Shown one piece after another: positions 1-5,487 of a stretch of DNA of 5,847 nucleotides (position 1 is its first letter; every line of letters starts with the position of its first letter). This DNA is from Candidatus Izemoplasma sp. (GTDB lineage Bacteria; Bacillota_I; Bacilli_A; Izemoplasmatales; Izemoplasmataceae). The notes beneath the pieces are model-generated. The model was not told the DNA's origin. It saw only the letters and a program-made list of their open reading frames with translations, and made no database searches. The position numbers and the translations under genes were made by a program. Location of the stretch: NCBI GenBank assembly GCA_021736285.1, contig JAIPGE010000094.1:1-5847 (forward strand), given 5' to 3'.

Positions 1-556
1 CATGCAACAAATTTAGTATATCTTTGGCGGTCTCTTCATCTAAGTTGCCTGTTGGTTCATCACAAACAATCACTTTTGCATCTTTTGCTAAAGCTCTTGC
101 GATGACAGTACGTTGTTTTTCACCACCAGAAAGTGTGCTCGCCTTTTGATGCATGTGTGATGATAGTCCTACTTTTTCAATTATTGCTTGTGCTTGTGCA
201 TTGCGTGTTTCTTTTGATAAGTCTTTTAACAATAATGCACTCATCACATTTTCAAAAACGCTATATGATTCAATAATATTATAGTCTTGAAAAACAAAAC
301 CAATATAATCATTACGATACCGCTCAAGTTGATCAATCGTAAAATGCGTTATTTCTTCATCATTGACGAACAATTTACCATCTTCAAAGGTATCAAGACC
401 ACTTAGTACATTTAAAAATGTACTCTTTCCACTGCCACTCTCACCTGTGATTGCTACAAATTCCCCTGCATGAAACTCACATGTGATATGACTCAGGGCA
501 AGTACAATATTGTTTTTTGAGTAATAGTATTTACTTATGTTTTCTAGTTTAAGCAT
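1..556 (-). CDS. ABC transporter ATP-binding protein, MacB/LolD/BceA-like (partial, C-terminus beyond window)
   Basis: This is the first ~185 codons of an ATP-binding cassette subunit, which hydrolyses ATP on the cytoplasmic side of a membrane transporter. Visible motifs in order: Walker A GESGSGKST (residues 38-46), Q-loop FQDYN (89-93), ABC signature LSGGEKQR (142-149), Walker B VIVCDEP (162-168) and D-loop GNLD (170-173). The His switch and the rest lie past the left edge. The YRNDYIGFVFQDYN stretch before the signature resembles the subgroup that works with FtsX-like permeases (lipoprotein or peptide export, antimicrobial-peptide resistance). That substrate class is inferred, and no permease is visible. 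Because the 3' end is missing, a fused ATPase-permease cannot be excluded. The ATG start at 556 is preceded by an SD AAAGGGG (565-571) with 8 nt spacing. The gene is divergent from the UPF0178 gene. Confidence 0.93.
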   Translation of the reverse strand, partial: MLKLENISKYYYSKNNIVLALSHITCEFHAGEFVAITGESGSGKSTFLNVLSGLDTFEDGKLFVNDEEITHFTIDQLERYRNDYIGFVFQDYNIIESYSVFENVMSALLLKDLSKETRNAQAQAIIEKVGLSSHMHQKASTLSGGEKQRTVIARALAKDAKVIVCDEPTGNLDEETAKDILNLLH

Positions 557-580
557 AATAAACGCCCCTTTCTTAAAAAA

Positions 581-589
581 ATTATATCA
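581..589 (-). promoter_or_regulatory. Extended -10 promoter for the ABC ATPase gene
   Basis: On the minus strand the sequence TGATATAAT gives a perfect TATAAT box (581-586) preceded by the TGn extended -10 element. At 17-bp spacing the -35 position (604-609) reads GTGATT, a weak match, which fits an extended -10 promoter. The predicted start of transcription near 574 would leave a short 5' leader just upstream of the SD at 565-571. No operator palindrome was recognised nearby. Confidence 0.5.
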
Positions 590-635
590 TATGAAAAGAT
601 TTTAATCACGGAAAAATCCATTCTGTAATACTAAG

Positions 636-663
636 TTGCATAAATCAAAACCTGTGTTACACT
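636..663 (+). promoter_or_regulatory. Candidate promoter for the UPF0178 gene
   Basis: TTGCAT (636-641) and TACACT (658-663) are separated by 16 bp, and a TGn extension (655-657) precedes the -10. Both boxes are imperfect. A competing -10, TATTAT at 664-669, lacks a well-spaced -35 and would put the start very close to the SD. The call rests on motif matching only. Confidence 0.3.
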
Positions 664-690
664 TATTATAGATAAAAAGGTGGTGATGCG

Positions 691-1125
691 ATGCGTATTT
701 TAGTAGATGCTGACGCTTGTCCTGTCAAAGAAACAATCATTAAATTAGCCAAAAAAGATCAAATTGATGTCTTAATGTTCTTTGATACTGCTCATGTCTA
801 TGATAATGATTATGCCCAAGTATTTATGATTAGTAAGGGACCAGATACCGTTGATTTTGCCTTATTAAACAAGGTTCAATCGGGTGACATTGTTGTGACA
901 GGTGATTATGGATTAGCATCGCTGGCATTAACCAAACAAGCGTATGTCATTCATCCAAGTGGAATGATTTATACTGAAGACAATATCTTAAATTTATTAA
1001 ACAGACGCAGTTCTCACAAAAAGTTACGGCAACATGTTCGAATCAAAGGACCGAAAAAACGTACCAAAATTGATGACCAAACATTTCAAAAAAACTTAAA
1101 AAAGGTAATTTCTAAACATAAGTAG
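691..1125 (+). CDS. UPF0178 family protein (YaiI/YqxD, DUF188)
   Basis: A 144-aa protein of the widespread UPF0178 family, whose biochemical function is not established. Family hallmarks are visible: the N-terminal DADACPVK (residues 6-13), a conserved Asp in the VDFALL segment (D55), VVTGDYGLA (68-76), HPSG..YT..N (88-98), a double Arg R105-R106, and the C-terminal GPKKRTKIDDQTF (120-132). The length is typical. The family is generally placed among PIN-like folds, so the conserved acidic residues D6, D8, D55 and D72 could form a metal site. A nuclease role is inference, not shown. The ATG at 691 has a good SD, AAAGGTGGTGA (676-686). The gene ends in TAG at 1123-1125, and the rpsT promoter starts at the next base. 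No terminator separates the two, so some readthrough into rpsT is likely. In Bacillus the relative yqxD sits near dnaG, unlike here. Confidence 0.93.
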   Translation: MRILVDADACPVKETIIKLAKKDQIDVLMFFDTAHVYDNDYAQVFMISKGPDTVDFALLNKVQSGDIVVTGDYGLASLALTKQAYVIHPSGMIYTEDNILNLLNRRSSHKKLRQHVRIKGPKKRTKIDDQTFQKNLKKVISKHK

Positions 1126-1154
1126 TTGCTTTTTATAGTGCTTTTTGATACAAT
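1126..1154 (+). promoter_or_regulatory. Promoter for rpsT
   Basis: TTGCTT (1126-1131), a 17-bp spacer and TACAAT (1149-1154), with a TGn extended -10 (1146-1148). This is a strong sigma-A-type match at ideal spacing. The -35 box begins at the base after the UPF0178 stop codon. Transcription would start near 1161, giving a ~25-nt leader that holds the SD. Confidence 0.7.
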
Positions 1155-1172
1155 AAATACGCTATTGAAAAC

Positions 1173-1180
1173 GGAGGTGA
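1173..1180 (+). promoter_or_regulatory. Ribosome binding site of rpsT
   Basis: GGAGGTGA, close to a full anti-SD match, lies 5 nt before the ATG at 1186. It settles the start there. An in-frame TTG at 1126 would add 20 residues unlike any S20 N-terminus and would lie inside the promoter. Confidence 0.9.
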
Positions 1181-1185
1181 AGGCC

Positions 1186-1449
1186 ATGGCAAATATCAAA
1201 GATCAAATTAAAAGAAATAGACAAAATGAGAAGAAAAAAGTAAGAAATAATATTTTTCGTTCAGGATTAAAATCAGCTGTTCGCAATGTTAAAATTGCGG
1301 TGGAAGAAGGCAACTTAGACAAAGCATTAGACGCTTTAGATCTAGCCAATAAGAAATTAGACAAGTCAATTACTAAAGGATTAAACCACAAAAATAAGGT
1401 TTCTAGACAAAAATCTAGTTTAGCAAAACTTGTAAATACACTAAAATAA
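1186..1449 (+). CDS. rpsT: 30S ribosomal protein S20
   Basis: An 87-aa basic protein of the usual S20 length. S20 is a primary 16S rRNA-binding protein that helps assemble the body of the 30S subunit. The N-terminus MANIKDQIKRNRQNEKKK and the C-terminal KGLNHKNKVSRQKSSLAKLV (residues 65-84, equivalent to the family's K-G-x-x-H-K-N..R..S.L pattern) identify it clearly. The composition is Lys/Arg-rich and predicted all-helical. The gene has its own promoter (1126-1154), a near-consensus SD and a terminator beginning just after the TAA stop, so it can be transcribed alone, with possible readthrough from the upstream UPF0178 gene. It converges on mutS. No leader structure that would suggest autoregulation was seen; the leader is only about 25 nt. 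Confidence 0.98.
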   Translation: MANIKDQIKRNRQNEKKKVRNNIFRSGLKSAVRNVKIAVEEGNLDKALDALDLANKKLDKSITKGLNHKNKVSRQKSSLAKLVNTLK

Positions 1450-1451
1450 TT

Positions 1452-1485
1452 AAAACGGTAATACACCTAAGTATTACCGTTTTTT
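1452..1485 (+). terminator. Intrinsic terminator of rpsT, probably bidirectional
   Basis: A perfect 13-bp inverted repeat, AAAACGGTAATAC (1452-1464) and its complement (1471-1483), with a 6-nt loop, starts 2 nt after the rpsT stop. On the plus strand six T's run from 1480 to 1485 and further T's follow. On the minus strand the same stem is followed by the T-rich TTTTAATTATTTT, so it should also stop transcripts coming from mutS. Confidence 0.9.
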
Positions 1486-1501
1486 ATTTATATTATCTTT
1501 G

Positions 1502-1532
1502 TAGATGGTCATATGACCATCTATTTTAATTT
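1502..1532 (+). terminator. Palindrome overlapping the mutS stop; possible second rpsT-side terminator
   Basis: A perfect 22-bp palindrome at 1502-1523 can form a 9-bp stem (TAGATGGTC, loop ATAT, GACCATCTA). On the plus strand it is followed by TTTTAATTT (1524-1532), so it could act as a backup terminator for rpsT readthrough. On the minus strand its first three bases are the mutS stop codon TAG (1521-1523), and the sequence after it is A-rich, so it is not a standard terminator in that direction. There it might serve as a 3'-end stabilising hairpin, or as a binding site for a dimeric protein. Confidence 0.45.
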
Positions 1533-4070
1533 ATGCATTAATTCATTTAAGATATTAAGTGCTTCAAGAGGTGTACATTCATCTAAATCAACTTCTTTTA
1601 AACGCGCTCTTATGTCATCTCTTGGTTCTATTGTATCCTCTTCTTCAAAATCAAACAAAGTAACCGCTTCATCTTGTTCAAGCCGTTTATGATGAAATTC
1701 AAGATGATTTAATAAGTGTTTTGCGCGTTTAATTAAAGGACTTGGTAAGTCTGCGAGTTTTGCGACATTGATTCCGTATGATTTATCGGTTGGGCCATCT
1801 TTAACTTTATGTAAAAAGGTGATGTGACCGGCTTCATTGGTCGCACTGACATGGACATTTTTTAACCGTTTTAACGTGTGATCTAAATTTGTTAATTCAT
1901 GATAGTGCGTTGAAAAAAGCGTCTTACATCCGATTTCTTCATGGATATACTCAATGATTGATTGGGCAAGTGCCATACCATCATAGGTTGCGGTCCCGCG
2001 ACCAATCTCATCAAATAAAATGAGTGAATCTTTTGTTGCGCCACTGATGGCACGATTTGCGTCGAGCATTTCAACCATGAAGGTTGATTTACCACTGACC
2101 AAATCATCAGCAGCACCAATTCTGGTATAAATTGCATCAAAAATAGGTAATTTTGCCTTTTTAGCTGGAACAAATGATCCAATTTGTGCTAAAATCACAG
2201 TGATTGCGAGTTGGCGCATATAAGTTGATTTACCACTCATGTTCGGTCCCGTAATTAATAGAATATCAGTCTCTTTGTCCATTGTAATATCATTCGGGAT
2301 GAACACATCTTCTAACACTTCACTTACAACAGGATGAAATGAAGCTTCTATTGACACGGTATGACCTTTGACAAGTGTTGGTCGTGCCAACTGATATTTT
2401 TCGCTAATGATTGAAAAAGCAATCATCATATCGATTTCACTTATTATTCCCGCGTTTGTTTGAATGTGTTGAATGTGTTCTTTGGCAAACTCACGTATTT
2501 TCAGAAACAAGTTATATTCTAAACTAATTTGTTTTTCCTCACTATTAATAATCTTCTTCTCTTTTTCTTTTAGTGTTTCAGTGATATACCGCTCACTATT
2601 CGCCAAGGTTTGTTTACGTGTATAGCCAAATTCATCTTTGACATTCTCAATTTGGCCTTTGGGCACTTCTATATAATAGCCAAAGACACGGTTATAACCA
2701 ATTTTTAGTTTCTTAATCTGCGTTTTTTCACGTTCACTTTTTTCTAAGGATTGTAAGAAGTCTTTGACATTTGATGAGATTTCTCGATAGTCATCTAACG
2801 TATCATCATACCCATTTTTGATGATACCACCTTCTTTAATTGTTAGCGGTGGGTCATCAACAAGCCCGCGTGATAACTCTTGATGCAATGCATCACATGT
2901 ATCAAGGCGTTCAGATAAATAATTGGTATGATTGGTATTCAATGTTTTGAGTTGTTCTTTAAGATACGGAATGACACCGAGACTTCGTCTCAGTTGAACT
3001 AAGTCTTTGGCATTGGCATTGCCGTAAGCAACGCGACCAATAATTCGTTCTAAATCATAGACATCGGTTAAAGCATCACGGAGTTCATCTTTAATAATGA
3101 ATTCTTTATTAAGTATATCAATTGTATCATAACGTGTTTCAAGGACATCTTTATTGACTAATGGGCGTAATAACTGACGTTTTAAAAAGCGACTTCCCAT
3201 TGCGGTTTTACATTTATCAATCAACCAAAATAAACTGCCATTGCGGTGTGCTTGGCGCATAGTTTCAGTTAGTTCTAAGTTCCGGACTGAGTTGCTGTCA
3301 AGTCTTAAATAAGACGTTGCTTCTAAGACCTCAACTGGCTTAATATGCATTAAGTGTCGTTTTTGTGTATCGATAATGTATTTAAGTAATCGACGATATG
3401 TTTTTTTGGCTTCTTTGGTTGGAATTGATTTTAAGAGATGATCAAACATATCAGGAATATCGGTATCACTTTGAATCGATACAACAATCCCTTCTTGTTT
3501 TATGTATTCTTTTAAAAAGGCTTCATCAAAAACATGTGATACAACCAATTCTTTGGCGTTGATTTGCATTAATTCTCCAACCAATATTGTTTTGTCTTTC
3601 GGCAATTCTAAACTAAAACTATCACCTGTTGCGACATCTAAAAAACTCACGGTAAACAAATACGGATGAATCCCGAGGGCTGCGATATAATGATTGTCAT
3701 TTTCAGTTTGTTCCATATAGGTGCCCGGTGTAATCAATCTAACAACATCCCGTTTGACGAGTTTTGTTGTTTTAGAAGCATCTTCGACTTGTTCACAAAT
3801 TGCTACTTTATATCCTTTTTGAATGAGTTTTTCAATATAACGATCTGCTGAGTGATGGGGCACGCCACACATTGGTACGCGTTCATCTGCGCCAGCATCT
3901 CGAGCAGTTAATTGAATTTCTAATTCTCTAGAAGCAAGATAGGCATCACTGAAAAACATCTCATAAAAGTCCCCAAGTCTAAAAAAGACTATCGCATCCT
4001 CATAGTCTTCTTTAATTGTTAAATATTGACGCATCATTGGCGTATATTGTGTTTTATCGATACCATCCAT
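1521..4070 (-). CDS. mutS: DNA mismatch repair protein MutS
   Basis: An 849-aa MutS1, full length for the family. It binds mismatches and small loops as a dimer and uses ATP to license downstream repair. Visible parts, numbered from the ATG: the mismatch-wedge GDFYEMF with the Phe-x-Glu pair F35/E37; a connector and lever/core with the clamp region in the middle; Walker A GPNMSGKST (608-616); the SGKSTFMVEM signature region (659-668); Walker B LILFDE followed by IGRGT (683-693); the STHYHEL switch (720-726); and a C-terminal GPTDKSYGI region. VTLFDF (803-808) resembles the beta-clamp-binding motif of Gram-positive MutS. The protein ends with the TPLEALNILNEL helix used for multimerisation. 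All catalytic motifs are intact. It lies 14 nt after the membrane-anchored protein gene, probably co-transcribed and translationally coupled. mutL does not follow. It ends in TAG at 1521-1523, convergent with rpsT. Confidence 0.98.
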   Translation of the reverse strand: MDGIDKTQYTPMMRQYLTIKEDYEDAIVFFRLGDFYEMFFSDAYLASRELEIQLTARDAGADERVPMCGVPHHSADRYIEKLIQKGYKVAICEQVEDASKTTKLVKRDVVRLITPGTYMEQTENDNHYIAALGIHPYLFTVSFLDVATGDSFSLELPKDKTILVGELMQINAKELVVSHVFDEAFLKEYIKQEGIVVSIQSDTDIPDMFDHLLKSIPTKEAKKTYRRLLKYIIDTQKRHLMHIKPVEVLEATSYLRLDSNSVRNLELTETMRQAHRNGSLFWLIDKCKTAMGSRFLKRQLLRPLVNKDVLETRYDTIDILNKEFIIKDELRDALTDVYDLERIIGRVAYGNANAKDLVQLRRSLGVIPYLKEQLKTLNTNHTNYLSERLDTCDALHQELSRGLVDDPPLTIKEGGIIKNGYDDTLDDYREISSNVKDFLQSLEKSEREKTQIKKLKIGYNRVFGYYIEVPKGQIENVKDEFGYTRKQTLANSERYITETLKEKEKKIINSEEKQISLEYNLFLKIREFAKEHIQHIQTNAGIISEIDMMIAFSIISEKYQLARPTLVKGHTVSIEASFHPVVSEVLEDVFIPNDITMDKETDILLITGPNMSGKSTYMRQLAITVILAQIGSFVPAKKAKLPIFDAIYTRIGAADDLVSGKSTFMVEMLDANRAISGATKDSLILFDEIGRGTATYDGMALAQSIIEYIHEEIGCKTLFSTHYHELTNLDHTLKRLKNVHVSATNEAGHITFLHKVKDGPTDKSYGINVAKLADLPSPLIKRAKHLLNHLEFHHKRLEQDEAVTLFDFEEEDTIEPRDDIRARLKEVDLDECTPLEALNILNELMHKLK

Positions 4071-4075
4071 GTTGC

Positions 4076-4081
4076 TCACCT
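4076..4081 (-). promoter_or_regulatory. Ribosome binding site deciding the mutS start
   Basis: AGGTGA on the minus strand lies 5 nt before the ATG at 4070. An in-frame GTG at 4079 is part of this SD itself and has no SD of its own, so the start is placed at 4070, three codons shorter. This start gives MDGIDKTQYTPMMRQYL, with the usual spacing to the Phe-x-Glu motif. Confidence 0.8.
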
Positions 4082-4084
4082 AAA

Positions 4085-5074
4085 TTATATAAAATTGGTA
4101 TATGCTAAATATCCTACTACTCCTAAAATACCGACTGCAAGAATCAATAATATTACTTTTTTAAATATTTTTTTGCGTTGTTCCTTGACTTTACCAGCAA
4201 TCTCCTGGAATTTAATATTGTAGAGATATTCTTCAATGTTCATTCCGGCAAAGACTTCTAAACTTTCGGTATATTTGGGTTCTGCTTGTTTTGGCATTTT
4301 TATCAAAATGTACTCAATCATATCACTTTTTCTAAGTTCAATACTGACATTAACTTTCCGCCGTTTCGCATAACGTTCAATTTCTAAAATTGATTTTTTA
4401 GAAATTTCTTCACGTTTTTCATCATCAAATCCAAGTTTTAAAGCGACGATATCAACCAATTGTTTTTTGTTGATGCGGCGTGGAATATCTACGCCATATT
4501 TTTTTCCGAGATCGCGAATTTCTGTCATTGTTGTCGCGTTCTCTAGTACTTCTTGGGCATCTTCAATAAGTGTTCCATCAAAATATCCATCTGGTTCAAA
4601 ATAGACTTCATTAAAATTCGCAATCATTTCCTCGTATGTTTCTTGTGGTTGTTTTGCGTATTTTAACGTCAGGTTTTGTAATTTAACAAACTCAAAGTTA
4701 TTAATCCCTAATTCAGTTCTATTTCTGATAACAATGTCCCAGAAATCTTTTTTGTATTCATTTACATCAATTTTTAATTGATACCCTGATGCTAGACGTT
4801 CTAGTTGAAAAATAGTAAAATCATCAAACCAACGAAGACGATACTGCATCTCATCAGAAAACTTACCGCTACTTTCTGCATCAGCAATTGCTGGGGCAAT
4901 ATTTTTTCGGATGAGCGCTTTGTGTAAATAATTTGGCAAGTAAATTTCTTTGTTTTTGAGATACTTAACAATCTCAAAACTTGGAATCACAATAAAGTCA
5001 TTCACGAGCTTACTAATTTTTACTTTTTTTGAATAAAGATAAATATATTCTTCAGCTTTTTTCTTTTTTGCCAT
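4085..5074 (-). CDS. Unrecognised tail-anchored membrane protein with HeH/SAP-like repeats
   Basis: A 329-aa protein that I do not recognise as a named family. The N-terminus is Lys-rich (AKKKK) and has no signal peptide. Residues ~86-116, 182-214 and 228-260 share a pattern: a short helix of the type IxxLAxxxxV, an extended I/V stretch, then a Lys followed by a helix ending in DIV or YIL. This resembles helix-extended-helix modules (SAP, LEM and Rho-N-like) that often bind nucleic acid. The second and third are the most convincing (EIRDLGKKYGVDIP...KKQLVDIV and EIERYAKRRKVNV...KSDMIEYI). The first, starting FQLERLASGYQLKI, is weaker. A basic stretch KEQRKKIFKK precedes one hydrophobic segment at ~307-326, and only four residues follow it. 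This predicts a tail-anchored protein with its bulk in the cytoplasm. It occupies the slot of cotE in the Bacillus miaB-ricA-cotE-mutS order but shows no likeness to a coat protein. It has its own promoter and is followed at 14 nt by mutS. The function is unknown; nucleic-acid or chromosome-membrane tethering is inference only. Confidence 0.85.
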   Translation of the reverse strand: MAKKKKAEEYIYLYSKKVKISKLVNDFIVIPSFEIVKYLKNKEIYLPNYLHKALIRKNIAPAIADAESSGKFSDEMQYRLRWFDDFTIFQLERLASGYQLKIDVNEYKKDFWDIVIRNRTELGINNFEFVKLQNLTLKYAKQPQETYEEMIANFNEVYFEPDGYFDGTLIEDAQEVLENATTMTEIRDLGKKYGVDIPRRINKKQLVDIVALKLGFDDEKREEISKKSILEIERYAKRRKVNVSIELRKSDMIEYILIKMPKQAEPKYTESLEVFAGMNIEEYLYNIKFQEIAGKVKEQRKKIFKKVILLILAVGILGVVGYLAYTNFI

Positions 5075-5079
5075 ATTAA

Positions 5080-5087
5080 CACCTTCC
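5080..5087 (-). promoter_or_regulatory. Ribosome binding site deciding the start of the tail-anchored protein
   Basis: GGAAGGTG on the minus strand sits 5 nt before the ATG at 5074 (protein begins MAKKKKAEEY). An in-frame TTG at 5089 overlaps the predicted transcription start and has no SD, so it was not used. Confidence 0.8.
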
Positions 5088-5098
5088 AATCTATCTTC

Positions 5099-5127
5099 AT
5101 TATAAATTAGTTTGCCACATAAAGCAA
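5099..5127 (-). promoter_or_regulatory. Promoter for the tail-anchored protein gene and mutS
   Basis: On the minus strand TTGCTT (5122-5127), a 17-bp spacer and a perfect TATAAT (5099-5104). The -35 box is identical to that of rpsT in this window. The predicted transcription start is near 5092, which gives a short leader before the SD at 5080-5087. The promoter follows directly after the hairpin downstream of the ricA-like gene, marking the start of a separate unit. Confidence 0.7.
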
Positions 5128-5129
5128 TA

Positions 5130-5155
5130 GGAAATCGCTTAAAAAAGCAATTTCC
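5130..5155 (-). terminator. Hairpin after the ricA-like gene, weak intrinsic terminator
   Basis: On the minus strand GGAAATTGCTT (5145-5155) pairs with AAGCGATTTCC (5130-5140) around a TTTT loop: 11 pairs with one internal U-G wobble, starting 2 nt past the TAA stop. The tail TATTGCTTTATG is T-rich but broken, so termination is probably partial. An alternative role is as an mRNA 3'-end or processing structure. Confidence 0.5.
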
Positions 5156-5157
5156 CT

Positions 5158-5487
5158 TTAGTTCAATGTGATGTCAGTTAACGCATCTTCAATCATTGCT
5201 TGTAACATCTTTAAATCGTTATTAACCCATTCTTGGAGTTCAATAAATTCATTAAATAATGGGTGTTGTTCTAATTGCTCAAGAATGATTTGATAATCTT
5301 TTTGGGCTTCTTTAAGCCTTGGATCATTTTTATGTTCATAATTAACGACTTGCTTTTGGGTAGTTATTAAAGCTTGATAGTCTTTACTGAGTTGGCTGTC
5401 GTTATTGATGATTTTTTCTAACTTTTTATACCGTTTAACCGCGGCTTCATTTTGAATGGCTTCAATCAGTTCATCAAGTTTTGTCAA
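5158..5487 (-). CDS. ymcA: RicA/YmcA-like protein (YlbF family)
   Basis: A 109-aa acidic, mostly helical protein of the YlbF/YmcA family (Com_YlbF). In B. subtilis RicA/YmcA joins RicF/YlbF and RicT/YaaT in a complex that guides RNase Y to certain mRNAs and affects sporulation, competence and biofilm formation. Support comes from the heptad-rich helices with the family pattern (KRYKKLEKIINND..L, then LEQHPLFNEFIELQEWVNNDL near residues 72-92) and from its position directly after miaB, as in Bacillus. The start is placed at TTG 5487 because AGGTGA (5493-5498) lies 5 nt ahead. An in-frame GTG at 5496 falls inside that SD and would add three residues. The gene overlaps the 3' end of miaB by 14 nt, implying translational coupling. 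There is no cysteine, although the Bacillus complex is reported to carry Fe-S clusters. It could be a different YlbF-family paralogue; the symbol rests on synteny. Confidence 0.8.
   Translation of the reverse strand: MTKLDELIEAIQNEAAVKRYKKLEKIINNDSQLSKDYQALITTQKQVVNYEHKNDPRLKEAQKDYQIILEQLEQHPLFNEFIELQEWVNNDLKMLQAMIEDALTDITLN

Noticed and set aside
1126..1147. Short direct repeat GCTTTTT twice before rpsT
   Set aside because: A 7-base T-rich repeat in AT-rich DNA is expected by chance and is better explained by the promoter boxes.
1126..1185. N-terminal extension of S20 from an in-frame TTG at 1126
   Set aside because: It has no SD, overlaps the TTGCTT-N17-TACAAT promoter and adds 20 residues foreign to S20. 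The ATG at 1186 has a strong SD.
1203..1466. 87-codon open frame on the minus strand opposite rpsT
   Set aside because: It lies antisense to a certain ribosomal protein gene and spans its terminator, with no SD and no recognisable protein features.
1892..2182. 96-codon open frame on the minus strand within mutS
   Set aside because: It is an out-of-frame shadow of the conserved ATPase part of mutS and has no SD of its own that I could see.
3666..3851. 61-codon open frame on the plus strand antisense to mutS
   Set aside because: The composition is what antisense of a coding region gives, with no SD or promoter. mutS is intact on the other strand.
4026..4223. 65-codon open frame on the plus strand across the mutS start and the end of the upstream gene
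   Set aside because: It is antisense to two well-supported genes and their junction. Its apparent hydrophobicity is a by-product of the opposite strand.
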